Below are positions 36,559-47,495 of a stretch of 64,000 nt of DNA, in pieces. Every line of letters starts with the position of its first letter. Positions within the stretch are counted from its first letter, which is position 1. Source of the DNA: Collybia mongolica. Lineage: Eukaryota > Basidiomycota > Agaricomycetes > Agaricales > Clitocybaceae. The stretch spans positions 2,976,001 through 3,040,000 of the forward strand of contig JAAXNY010000009.1 in NCBI GenBank assembly GCA_013420905.1, in the 5' to 3' direction. The position numbers and the translations under genes were made by a program. Below the pieces are notes generated by a model. The model ran no database searches. It was given only the letters and a program-made list of their open reading frames with translations, and was not told where the DNA came from.

Positions 36559-37455
36559 ACTTGGGTGGAGTGGGCCAACACACTGTGTGGCAGGTACTCG
36601 TTCTTTATTTCTTTTCTTAGGAGAAATAAGTCCATTCCACATTCAGGAAGTTGTAAAAATGACTAGAAACAATGTAGATGATAGTTTATAGAGGTCATGT
36701 GACCATGGGAAAATGTTACAAAGTAAACAAGCAATGCCTGTGCACAAAACCCAATGCCATAGCTTGCCTGGCTATGGAGAAAACACAAAAACCATCAGAA
36801 CTAACTTTTTCCCAGGATCATGGACACTAAATAAGCATTCAGATTGTTGTCATGTATTTGGTATACTTATGTGGTGGGATAGATCATGTGACATGTGTCA
36901 ATAATAGAGAAATCAATCTTATTTGTATTTCAGGTAAATATAGTAGTAGTTGTTGATTATTCCAATGTTTAGTGTAATTTCCCACAAGGGTCATGTTTGG
37001 GCAGGGTCATTGTTGTTATAAGATGTTTGTTCACCCCTGGCATAACACACAGACCTTCAAAACTAGCTGAATCTGGACATTTCTGATATTTCGCTCAAAA
37101 TGGACCGTGGGAAAATTATGCTCAACAAGGAAATTGTAGAGCCATGTTTGTACATTCCAAATATATAAAAACAAAGTTAATAGCTTTACTGGTTATGGAG
37201 AAAATCACAAAATGAATTTTCAAATGCAATGCTTTGAAATATTAGATATGCATAATTTTGATGGCATCAGCAAAAGCATTATGTAAGCATCCCAAATACA
37301 TGCAAATTAAGTCACAATACTTTGTATTTGTGGAGAAATGCTGTAAAAAGCTATAAGAGAAAAAAAATCCCATTATGGAGATATTTTCCCATGGTGTTGA
37401 AATATGAATGAATGAATCAACTTTTTGCCCAAAAACTGGGTTGATAAAGAACTCA
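36559..37455 (+). repeat. Direct repeat unit A (about 0.9 kb), keeps the empty Tc1 site
   Basis: This segment is paralogous, at roughly 94% by eye, to 43,283-43,319 plus 44,876-45,735. In unit A the sequence reads GTGGCAGGTACTCGTTC without interruption (TA at 36,595-36,596). In unit B the foldback element sits at that TA. No coding frame of interest is seen. Similarity stops abruptly after GTTGATAAAGAACTC. Confidence 0.88.
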
Positions 37456-37559
37456 TCTTTAGCAAACTAAAGAACTTGTAACTTTGGATTCCTTTGCTAG
37501 ATCACACATCAGCCAACTTGGGGTCAGTGCAGTTGCCATAAGGTTGCCCTTGCAGTTTG

Positions 37560-38789
37560 AAGGATTGAAAAACTGGTAAATGGGAACTGAATATTTCAAA
37601 CAGGAAAATTAGGAAAATTAGAGACTAGAAATTGGCAAATTGCTTTGGAATTCTCAGGGGTTGTGTTGATTTCTGAGGATGTGCAGAATCTAGGCATTTG
37701 GGCATTTGAAGCTGTAGGGAACTGGTGAATTAGGGAGGCTGAAAAGTTGAAACCTTTGGAATTGGTTCTGTTTGGATAGGGACTTGTAAGAATTGAAAAA
37801 ATGGAGATTTAGAAATAGTGAGAACTGGAAATTGACAGATTAAAAGTTGGATATATGGGGTGCTGGAAACTTGGGAAAATTAAGAATTGCAACTTAGCAG
37901 AATTTGGAAACTAGGATAATTGGTAAATAGAAATTTTGAAATGTTGGAAACTGGAAACTGACAGAGTTTAGTTAGAAATTGAGCAATAGGGAAAACTGGA
38001 GATTAATAGACTTTGGGCATTTGGGTATTTGGAAACTTGGAGAAAATTGGTGGACTGGTGAATTTGGAAATTGGCAGAATCTGAAACTTGGACATATAGA
38101 GTGTTGGTGCAAGGGGAGCACCCAATTCCATATTTGTTATTACACCTTCCAACATCAGCCCCACTCATTACACTTTCCATTCTACTGAGCTGGCTACTCC
38201 ACACCTTCTGCTATTGGTATGTTTGCCATTTGCACTTGCCCATATGTATACCCATGGGAATTTGGACATTTCCTGGGAACTGGAAATTAACAAAGGTTGG
38301 AAAATACAAGAATTTAGGAATGGTAAAATCTAGCAATTGGGAATAATGGAAATTTGGACATTGAAACTTGGATATATTATGTGCTGGGAGTTTGGAATAT
38401 TGAGAATTGGAAATTAGCAGAATTTAAAGAATTGGAGAACTGGTAAATCAAAATTTAGAACTAGTGAGAACTTGAAATTGACAGGATTTAGAGGGTTGGA
38501 AATTTGGAGAATTTAGAGATTTAGGAATAGTGAAATTGGAAATTGGAGGAAATTGAAAACTGAGAATTTTAAAACTGAAAATCAGCAAACCTGGGACATT
38601 TAGAAAGTTGGATATATGGGATGCTAGGAACTTGGGAAATTTGAAAATTGGAAATTAGCAGAATTTGGAGACTTGGAAAACTGGAAAATGGAAACGTAGA
38701 AATAGTGAAAATTGGAAATTGACAGAATTTATGGGTTGGAGAATCAGAGAATTTAGGTATTTAGAAATTGTGAAAACTGGATATTAGTA
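37560..38789 (+). repeat. Degenerate tandem array, block 2
   Basis: The array uses the same phrase set as block 1 (CTGGAAATTGACAG, TTGGAGAATTTAG, GGCATTTGG). It is interrupted at 38,100-38,230 by a less repetitive stretch and terminated by the LINE insertion. Confidence 0.75.
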
Positions 38790-38804
38790 GAATCAAAACT
38801 AGTG
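38790..38804 (+). repeat. LINE target-site duplication, left copy
   Basis: GAATCAAAACTAGTG is repeated exactly at 41,441-41,455 after the A-tail. The 15-bp direct repeat marks target-primed integration. Confidence 0.9.
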
Positions 38805-41440
38805 CGGGGGCACAATGGAGTAGCGGTTACTGCTGCAAAAAGTTGTGCTCCCATCAGGGTGGCTGTGCAACATCCTAAGGGTTGAGGGTTCGATTCCCGC
38901 TCAGGCAGATTACCTAAGATCTGCACCGGCTAATGAGTTCCCTGGCATGGGAATCAAATCTGGATTAGGTAATTCCTTGGTAAAGGATATTCAAAGCTGG
39001 AAATACCGGCGCCTGATCTGGAGCTCTATGGCCACTGGTGATGTGAAAGTCACTGGACTACCCCAAGTGGCAACACCCCCAAGGCGATACCTTAAGTGGT
39101 GACCCTGGGGCCAAAAGGATAGGGGACAGTAAGATCAGGAATGGGGATTATAACACTCCGACCCCGGCGCAGAGGGGACAGGACACCTGACTCCTATGAG
39201 CATGGTAATACCAGTAATTGCCCTCCCCAATGGCCGCTTGTAGGATGTTAGTCATCAGTGGGGCGTTAGCTCCATAAGTAACTCCGGAGAGACCAAATTA
39301 AGGCTCATAGCACATCCGGTTGGCTGATGGCGAGACAGAGACTCTGGACAGATTGGGGATCCGGGCCGGAAGGCATCACCAAACCATCTGCCAGGGGAAA
39401 TGTTCAACACATGGGCCATAGCCAGATGGGGTAGTCCCCCTCCCCGGGCTCAAGAGATCTAAATCCTCTGTCAGTGCCCCTGGGTATAATAGATCCAGGT
39501 TGGTGCTTAAGTTGAAGCCGTGGTGTCGGCGCTGCCAGTTAAATCCAAAGTTTGTCACAGGTGCGATCCCATACTCGACCTACTTGGAAGGCAGGTGACT
39601 GCTGAGTAAGACTGATGTCTAGATGGAGGCAATATGTTGAAAAATACTGAGTTGGCCCATTGATGATGACATGCAACACCAAATAGGCAGGCCTTCAGGC
39701 CGAACAGGGCGTGACATGCCAAGGAGTGAGTAGCTGGGGTTGTACTCCCTGGTGAAAATTCCTGAAGTCGCCGATAGGGCTCCTCGCAAGAGGGGTCCTA
39801 AACTTCGCCCTTGGCAACTTGGTGTGTGGACTTAGGCCCAAGCACAAACGAATGCTATACCGAGCCTGTGTTCTTCCCATCACTACATATGGGAGCAGGC
39901 TTTGGATGTACGAAGGGGCCCGCATGGCAGGCCCTCTCGATAACCTCCGGAAGATGCAAAGACGAGTGTGCCTTTGGATCACTGGCGCCTTCAAGACATC
40001 CCCAAACGGGGCTGGCAAGACCCTTGCAGGCATACCCCCTATCCACCTCCATGTCAGGAAGCTGGTGGAAAGGAGTCATGTCCGCTCCCGTGCGCTCCAG
40101 GCCTCACACGCCTTTCGACACCTCATCGATGGGAACCACAAATTCTCTGTCGAGACCCTCAATGCCCACAACCCAAGCCGTAGGCTCGGTAAACTAGTAT
40201 TGCCCATCGTAGAGGCCTGGTCTAACCTTGGCCTCTCTTCCCTGGATCTGGACCCTGTCCACCCACTCAACCAACCAGGCATGTGCCCCAAGGACCTGTT
40301 CCCTGGTCGCATTGTCTACGACATTGTCACCCCCCCACCTAAGGGCAGTGATCACCGCGAGGAATTCATGAAAGACCGCACCACATCGTTGAAGAGTGCT
40401 GTCGATGAGGCCTCTCATTCCCCATGGAGCATCTGCATTATCACTGATGCATCCACCCCCCCTCCTCCCATGCAGTCAGTCGCGGTGTACCGCGTCTGGC
40501 ACAATGGAGATTTATATGAGGACTGGTTTGCTACCGGCCTATCTACATCTGATGACACCGAACTGTGAGCGATTGCAGAAGGCGCCCAACAGGCAGCTGA
40601 CATTGGACTAGAGGACATCCATGATGTCCATATCTTCTCCGACTCCATCAACGCCCTCAGGCGTTCCCTCGATGCGTCGCACCACTCAGGTCAAGCATCA
40701 GCCCTCAAAGTGTGCGATGTGCTGCTGCCTTGGCTGCAGCTCCGCGCCATCCACAAGATTCACCTCCACCATATTACAAGCGGTGTGGAGATCGAAGACC
40801 ACCAACTGGCACACATCAGCGCCGTCTCAACTTGTGTTGAGGCAGGTGGAGCACCAGTTATATCTGCTGACTTTGCACAACGCGAAGCAGTTACACGCAT
40901 GCTTGATGGCTGGAAGTCTCTCTTCCAGTCCAAGAAGTACATTGGCTCCAATTTCCTGATGCTCTATGCAAAAAAGGACACCCCGCTCACTCCGACCCAT
41001 GTAAACAATGGGCCGTGGGTGCGCAAGACTGGTCACAGCCATGCTCTGACTGCCCGCTTGGTGCGATGCATCACTGGACACGCTCCAATTGGGGCGTTCC
41101 GATTGCAATTCTTCAAGGAAGAATCTGTCTCCTGTAGGTGCGGTGCTCCCTGCCTGAACATGTGAACCTGGATAATCGGTGGACTTGAAGCCACCACCTG
41201 CTGCGGAGCGCCGCAGCAGGGGGCCCACCCCCTGGCATAGATTGGCCCTTCCGGCCTGTGTACAACGAGCTCTGGCTCCATTCGCTAGTCCGACCCCAGT
41301 CGGGCAAGCACCCTAGCCCTGCAGCACTTTGTCTCCTGCCCCCCTCTCCCCCCTTGCCCAATTACTACTTGTAGTGACCAGCACATGTATTATGTACAGT
41401 TGGTATATAAAATGTTGAACCGAAAAAAAAAAAAAAAAAA
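38805..41440 (+). mobile_element. Internally deleted Tad-like LINE with tRNA-like 5' end and A-tail
   Basis: The insert is bounded by 15-bp direct repeats and ends in a pure A-tract (about 41,423-41,440). The first 100 bases resemble a Pol III type-2 promoter: CACAATGGAGTAGCGGTTA as a possible A-box region, GGGTTCGATTCCCGC as a B box, and GCGGG/CCCGC able to pair. A GC-rich untranslated leader follows. The coding part then starts only at the C-terminal end of the reverse transcriptase region and runs through RNase H. ORF1 and most of the RT are missing, so this copy is non-autonomous. It interrupts the degenerate tandem array. Confidence 0.88.
39819..41165 (+). pseudogene. LINE RT C-terminal region and RNase H domain, one in-frame stop
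   Basis: One reading frame covers 39,819-41,165, broken only by TGA at 40,566-40,568. The first part (GLRPKHKRMLYRACVLPITT, LRKMQRRVCLWITGAFKTSP) matches the region after the RT fingers and palm in Tad-clade LINEs. The second part is RNase H-like: Asp in IITDAS, Glu just before the stop (TEL), AIAEGA after it, and Asp in HIFSDSINAL. The C-terminus holds a short Cys cluster (CRCGAPC). The TGA sits where CGA or TGG would be expected, so a C-to-T or G-to-A change may have created it. Confidence 0.88.
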
Positions 41441-41990
41441 GAATCAAAACTAGTGAATGTAGAAAGTAGAGGAAATTGAAAACTGAGAATCTGCAGAGCC
41501 TAAACATTTAGACATTTGGAAACTTGGGAAACCATCAACATAGAAATTAGGAAAGCCTAGAAATTTTGTAATGCACACCACCTATAGTAACAAAAATAGC
41601 TATACATAAATACTACTCTGGACATTTGGACACTTAGTGAAAACTGGAAATTAAGAGGATTTAGAAATTTTGAAATAGTAAAACAGGAAATTAGCAGAAT
41701 CTGGGCATTTGAACCTTTGGAGACTTGGAAAATGAATGAATGTGGAAATTATGGGAAACTCAAAACTGAGAATCAGCAAACCTATGTATTTGGACATTTG
41801 GGAAGTTGGATATATGGGGTGCTGGAAACCTTGGGAAAAATTGAGAATTGGAAATTAGCAAAATTTGGAAACTTGGATAACTAGTAAATGGAAATTCAGA
41901 AATAGCAAGAATTAGAAACTGACAGAATTTATTTGGAGAATTTAGAAATATTGGAATAGTGGAAAATGGACATTGATAGATACAGTACAA
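41441..41990 (+). repeat. Degenerate tandem array, block 3 (right of LINE)
   Basis: The array resumes directly after the LINE with the duplicated target GAATCAAAACTAGTG and the same repeat phrases, ending near 41,990. The first 15 bases are the right copy of the target duplication. Confidence 0.8.
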
Positions 41991-42924
41991 TACTGTTTGA
42001 CTGCAGGTATCCTCAGTCAAGACTTCAGACTTGGCCTGGAGAACAACATGATTGTAAATCTCTACCCTGATGGCTTATTTTCTCTTATCTAGCAGTAGTA
42101 GGTTACTGTGCCTGCCAATTGAATAGGCTGTAATACCTTATGTGTGACACTTCTTGATCTTTTACCACCACCATCTGACTGTGGGAATTTGTCCCTCCTG
42201 CACTAGGTCGTCCCTAAACTACCTAACACCTCATCCCTAATCAACATCGCCTTTCATCAGACCACTCTTTCGGCCTGGGCCACTATCCTTTTACACCTTA
42301 TCCAAATTTCTAACTTATCAGAGCTAATCCTAACTATCTGCAGGGTCATCTCATCTTGCCTGTACTGGGGGCTTCACTAATCCATTCACATCCACCTCAT
42401 CAACTACCAGGCCACACGAGGACACCACAACTCTTGTACTCTGCTTTGTGCAGATCCTTAGGGAGTGTCACTGCCAACATTTTCAACGATTTATTTGTAC
42501 TCGCTTAACCACTACACCCAAATACAAAAGGAGGATGGGGTCTGGCCCCCAATCAGCCACTGTCCCTGCACAGAGCACACCTCTTGGGGAGAATGCCAGT
42601 TTATTGACCAATGGTGGGATTTGGTGGCCTCATTTTGGAGGGGAGTCATTGCTTTGGGAGAGCGGTGTGGAACAGGGGGGAAAGTAATAGGGGGGATTCA
42701 GGAGAGGGGGAGCAGGTTTGAGGTATGGGTCATTCATTTAGATTGGACATTTATCTTCAACACTGGGGGGGAGTAATGGGTTTCCAGGGTGACCTGAAAA
42801 TACCAGGAGGGGAATGGAACGGGGTACCAATGTGAAGGGAGGGGACCATGCCCTGACAAGTGAAGGCAAACCTTCACTGTGCACCTGGTGGGGGAGGTTT
42901 TTCCCCCACTTAATGGATGAAAGC
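41991..42924. other. 0.9 kb without a recognised gene
   Basis: The first half is ordinary unique sequence. 42,640-42,900 is G-rich on the plus strand (GGGGAGTAATGGG-type phrases). An open frame at 42,465-42,776 is not supported by any motif. Confidence 0.45.
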
Positions 42925-43272
42925 AGCATTTCCTAAGTTTAGTGGATGAATCTAAAGGGTATGAAATTGGGATGAAACTTCATCCCAGATATTTCATCCC
43001 TTGAGAGGATGAATTTCTGCTCTTATAATTTCAGAAATTTTCATCCCTTAGTGGTGTGAACTTTCATCCCATTAGAGGTGAATTATATGGGACAATTTTA
43101 ATCCAGTGAAAAAGAGGGGAATTTCATCCTATAATGGGTGGGTTTTATTAGATCATTTTAATCTATTAGAGAGTGAACTTTCATCCCATAAAAGGTGGAA
43201 TATGTGGGATGATTTAAGTTCAGCATAGAAGGTATTTCATCCCACAAATAGTGGGTTTATGGGATGACTTTA
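42925..43272. repeat. Interspersed TTTCATCCC / GGATGAA repeats
   Basis: The words TTTCATCCC and GGGATGA (inverse of TCATCCC) recur at least ten times in both orientations with 20-60 bp spacing. They can form many short hairpins. The arrangement resembles transposase-binding subterminal repeats. Confidence 0.65.
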
Positions 43273-43319
43273 CTGCCTTAGACTTGGGTGGAGTGGGCCA
43301 ACACACTGTGTGGCAGGTA

Positions 43320-44873
43320 CAGTGGCTCAAAAAACTGCCCCAATGTTTGTACATTTTTGAAAGATCGATATGGTATGAAGTGCTGACATAAGCAGGGGAC
43401 CTGGGGTAATTATGTAAGATACTATGACATCGTGGCTTTCCAATGGACCCTGGATCATGTGATTTGGATCAAAACCCATTAAGCTATAGGCCAAACAAAA
43501 TGATTACTCATTGGGGCAGTTTTTTGACCCTCTATTAATTTTCTATCTAATACTTTGTATGACCACCTTTTGCCTTTATAACTGCTTGTATCCGCCTGGG
43601 CATACTTTCTATCAGGTTTTGGCATACCTCTGGTGGAATTTCACCCCACTCTTCAGCCAATCTATCCCACAACTCATGTACTCCTTTGGGTGGTGTCGGA
43701 TATTCTTTAAGACGGCGCTTGAGATGTTCCCAAAGGTGTTCTATTGGATTCATGTCAGGGGATTGGGCAGGCCAGCCAAGGACTTGAATGTTGTTGTCTT
43801 CAAACCACTGTGTGGCCAGTCCAGATGTGTGTTTGGGGTCGTTATCTTGCTGAAAGTAGTGCTCGCCATCCACCATTTCCAACTTCTCAAACCTTTCCTG
43901 AACTCCACTCTCCAAAATTTCACAGTATTGAACCTTGTCCATGTTCCCCTGCACCTCTATGAGCTTTCCCACTCCATTCCACCCCATACAACCCCATACC
44001 ATGAGGTTTCCTCCTCCTCCATGTTTGACAGTAGGTGATGTTGTTCTATCAGATGGTGGTTCTCCCCTTTGTTTCCAGACATAAACCTTTCCATCTGACC
44101 CAATCCTATTGATTTTGGTCTCATCTGTCCATAGAACCCTTTTCCAGTCCTCCACAGTCCAGCTTTCATGATATTTTGCAAACTGGAGACGCTGGATGCG
44201 ATGGGCTTGTTTGAGAAGAGGAGCTTTCCTCTTTGTAGCAGCATAGGAACATGGACAAGGTTCAATACTGTGAAATTTTGGAGAGTGGAGTTCAGGAAAG
44301 TTTTGAGAAGTTGGAAATGGTGGATGGCGAGCGCTACTTTCAGCAAGATAACGACCCCAAACACACATCTGGACTGGCCACACAGTGGTTTGAAGACAAC
44401 AACATTCAAGTCCTTGGCTGGCCTGCCCAATCCCCTGACATGAATCCAATAGAACACCTTTGGGAACATCTCAAGCGCCGTCTTAAAGAATATCCGACAC
44501 CACCCAAAGGAGTACATGAGTTGTGGGATAGATTGGCTGAAGAGTGGGGTGAAATTCCACCAGAGGTATGCCAAAACCTGATAGAAAGTATGCCCAGGCG
44601 GATACAAGCAGTTATAAAGGCAAAAGGTGGTCATACAAAGTATTAGATAGAAAATTAATAGAGGGTCAAAAAACTGCCCCAATGAGTAATCATTTTGTTT
44701 GGCCTATAGCTTAATGGGTTTTGATCCAAATCACATGATCCAGGGTCCATTGGAAAGCCACGATGTCATAGTATCTTACATAATTACCCCAGGTCCCCTG
44801 CTTATGTCAGCACTTCATACCATATCGATCTTTCAAAAATGTACAAACATTGGGGCAGTTTTTTGAGCCACTG
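43320..44873. mobile_element. Foldback Tc1 derivative made of two 3' halves
   Basis: The left 926 bp (43,320-44,245) are the reverse complement of positions 36,518-35,593 of the intact Tc1. The right 628 bp (44,246-44,873) are the forward copy of 35,891-36,518. Both ends are therefore the 3' terminal repeat. The element folds into 628-bp arms (43,320-43,947 and 44,246-44,873) around a 298-bp loop. It is flanked by TA (43,318-43,319 and 44,874-44,875). The left half antisense encodes transposase residues about 108-339 and the right half about 207-339. Neither can start normally. A 300-codon minus-strand frame (44,449-43,547) crosses the junction and fuses antisense and sense pieces, so it is not a gene. 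Confidence 0.95.
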
Positions 44874-44875
44874 TA

Positions 44876-45735
44876 CTTGTTCTTTATTTCTTTTCTTAGG
44901 AGAAATAAGTCCATTCCACAGTCAGGAAGTTGTAAATGACTAGAAACAACATAGGTGATAGTTTATAGAGGTCATGTGACCATGGGAAAATGTTACAAAG
45001 TAAACAAGCAATGCCTGTGCACAAAACCCAATGCCATAGCTTGCCTGGCTATGGAGAAAACACAAAAACCATCAGAACTAACTTTTTCCCAGGATCATGG
45101 ACACTAAATAAGCATTCAGATTGTTGTCATGTATTTGGTATACTTATGTGGTGGGATAGATCATGTGACATGTGACAATAAATAGAGAAATCAATCCTCT
45201 TTGTATTTCAGGTAAATATAGTAGTAGTTGTTGATTATTCCAATGTTTAGCATGATTTCCCACAAGGGTTATGTTTGGTCAGGGTCATTGTTATTATAAA
45301 ATGTTTATCCACCCCTGGCATAACACACAGACCTTCAAAACTAGCTGAATCTGGACATTTCTAATATTTCGCTCAAAATAGACCGTGGGAAAAATGTGCT
45401 CAACAAGGAAATTGTAGAGCCATGTTTGTACATTCCAAACATATAAAAACAAAGTTAATAGCTTTACTGGTTATGGAGAAAATCACAAAATAAATTTTGA
45501 AACGCGACACTTTGAAATATTAGATATGCATAATTTTGATGGCATCATCAAAAGCATTATGTAAGCATCCCAAATACATGCAAATTATGTCACAATACTT
45601 TGTATTTGTGGAGAAATGCTGTAAAAAGCCATAAGAGAAGAAAAATCCCAATATGGAATTATTTTCCCGCAGTGTTGAAATATGAATCAATGAATGAATC
45701 ACCTTTTTGCCCGAAAACTGGGTTGATAAAGAACT
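44876..45735 (+). repeat. Direct repeat unit B (continuation after the foldback element)
   Basis: This is the paralog of 36,597-37,455. With 43,283-43,319 it reconstitutes the unit, split by the foldback element at a TA. Similarity ends after GTTGATAAAGAACTCG. Confidence 0.88.
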
Positions 45736-46110
45736 CGTAACATAATGATCTTCCCTGCAACTGTTCAAACATGGTGGGTGCACATATTTCAGCCTCCTAT
45801 TAATAATGAATAGTATACAATTTGAATAAATAAATAAAAATATTTGTCAGCATCCTCAGATTTGATCACATGGCTTTGTTGACCGAGATGCCCGACGGCG
45901 GAACATTCCGAGCTATATAATGCGTTGGCAGCTGCTTTCACACGCTTTCCTTCTTGCTCTCGTACCACCACCATTGCCCATTGCTGCCTCCCATCTTCCC
46001 CCTCGTAGTAAACACTCTTCATTGATAGATTACAATTAGTATAATGTTAGATTACAATTACTATCATAATACTTGTAGTAGTCATTTGAATTCCAATACA
46101 AACTATAAGG
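45736..46110. other. Transition region, possible 5' remnant of the hAT element
   Basis: The base composition becomes more GC-balanced near 45,880-46,015. The minus strand has an open 77-codon frame of unknown meaning. No hAT left terminus or 8-bp duplication could be found. Confidence 0.35.
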
Positions 46111-46149
46111 CTTCGTTAAGAATATTAATAAATGCTAATAATAATCCTA

Positions 46150-46962
46150 CAGGAAACCTAAGGATGTCATTGGTATGCAGGACAAGACCATGCCCGACAA
46201 TGTCCTCAACATGGTACACCACTTTGTTGACCTCACAGTGCAGGTGGACAATGAGGGGGTCTCAGTATGTCTGTCTATCCAATCTAATCCAAAGCACATT
46301 AACATTGACCCGTTTTACAGATGACTGGGACGACACATGGATCACCACTGCAATGGCAATTGTCCGTGACGAGTTTGAGCAAGCATATGCAGACCTCCCC
46401 ATCGATGAGGTCGTTGTTTGTACGAAGAATGTATGTGCTACCCATCCAATGTGTTTCTGCATCGAAACTTGCTAACATACATTTTTTAGGCCACTAGACC
46501 TACCAAGCGGAACATCTTTGACGACCTACCATTGGTCTCTGCCCCCATCACCTCCAAGCTCAAGGACGAGCTTCAACAGTACCTCGAGTGTCCTGTCGAG
46601 AACATCAAGAATGCATTTGCGTGGTGGGTCAAAAACCAGATGGTCTACCCCCGTCTCTCTTGGATGGCGTTAGACTACTTGTCAATACCAGGTATGTGTT
46701 CTGTTGTTAGTCTCCCGTACTTGATCTAATGACTCCTACAGCTACTTCAGTTGATGTGGAGCATGTCTTCAGTAAAGGAAGACTCGTTCTATCTCATGTT
46801 CGGAATGGGCTCTCAGTTCAGTCCACGCGTGCATTGATGTGTCTCGGCGCTTGGAGCAGGATGGGTTTGGTGAAGGATAAGGATGTGATGCAGGCTGCGA
46901 GACTGCCTGATGTAGATGGGAGTGAGGCGGAGCTAGATGGTTGTTGGGATGATATATTGTAG
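46150..46962 (+). pseudogene. hAT-superfamily transposase, C-terminal dimerisation region
   Basis: Plus-strand segments in different frames form the end of a hAT transposase: a helical piece (DDTWITTAMAIVRDEFEQAY), then KNIFDDLP-like sequence, FAWWVKNQMVYPRLSWMALD, and after a short intron (donor GTATGT near 46,692, acceptor CTACAG near 46,741) ATSVDVEHVFSKGRLVLSHV with RNGLSVQSTRALMCLG. The last blocks are the hATC dimerisation signature (S-V-D-V-E-x-V-F-S). The BED finger and the catalytic RNase H part are missing, so it cannot transpose by itself. Confidence 0.85.
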
Positions 46963-46984
46963 TAGGTACAAGTTGCTAATCTAC

Positions 46985-47160
46985 TGTCTACAATGCGAAC
47001 CCGTGGTGCCAACCCGCGCGGGTTTCTGTACCCGCATAACCCGCCTGTACCCGTACCCGTACCCGCCTGTACCCATACCCACGAGCACGGGTACGGGTTT
47101 CACGCGGGTACGGGTACGGGTAGAGGTCGAGTGACCCGTGGGTTACCCGTGATGTGCACT
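46985..47160 (+). repeat. hAT 3' subterminal repeats and terminus
   Basis: Many copies of CCCGTACCCG and its inverse CGGGTACGGG cluster at 47,010-47,140, followed by GGGTTACCCGTGATGTGCACTA. Such dense ACCCG words plus a GTGCACTA-type tip are typical of hAT 3' ends. The tip abuts the CACTA-like right inverted repeat at 47,161, so this hAT copy truncates that repeat. Confidence 0.7.
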
Positions 47161-47495
47161 AGGCCTGATACTCTAGCTCAATTTCAATTAGCATCTGCAT
47201 AAAAACCAATGCATTGTTAAAAATATCCTTACTATAGTTTTCTTTCTTTAATAATGAATCTATATTGATTATAATTCTGATATTTTTTGTTGAAAAATCC
47301 TGAACCTTTTGTGAATTTATTGGAAACATATCTTAAAAATATGTTGGTGGCTATATAAATAAGTTTTATACAAGTCCCCTTACTTCATCTTGAATTTATC
47401 TTGAAGTTATTTTAAAAAATTTTCAGAATCTTCTTTATATAAGCTTACCACCTCCTCAGTATTTTTTCAGTATAACCTCTCTTCTTTTATTTAAA
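47161..47495 (-). repeat. Right long terminal inverted repeat, inner part
   Basis: Reverse complement of 32,330-32,664, starting with GGCCTGATACTCTAGCTC beside the hAT terminus and ending CTTTTATTTAAA at the 3.5 kb insertion. Confidence 0.88.

Noticed and set aside
43547..44449. 300-codon minus-strand frame inside the foldback Tc1
   Set aside because: Its first part is antisense to the right arm. The frame crosses the artificial junction and is a by-product of the inverted duplication, not a gene.
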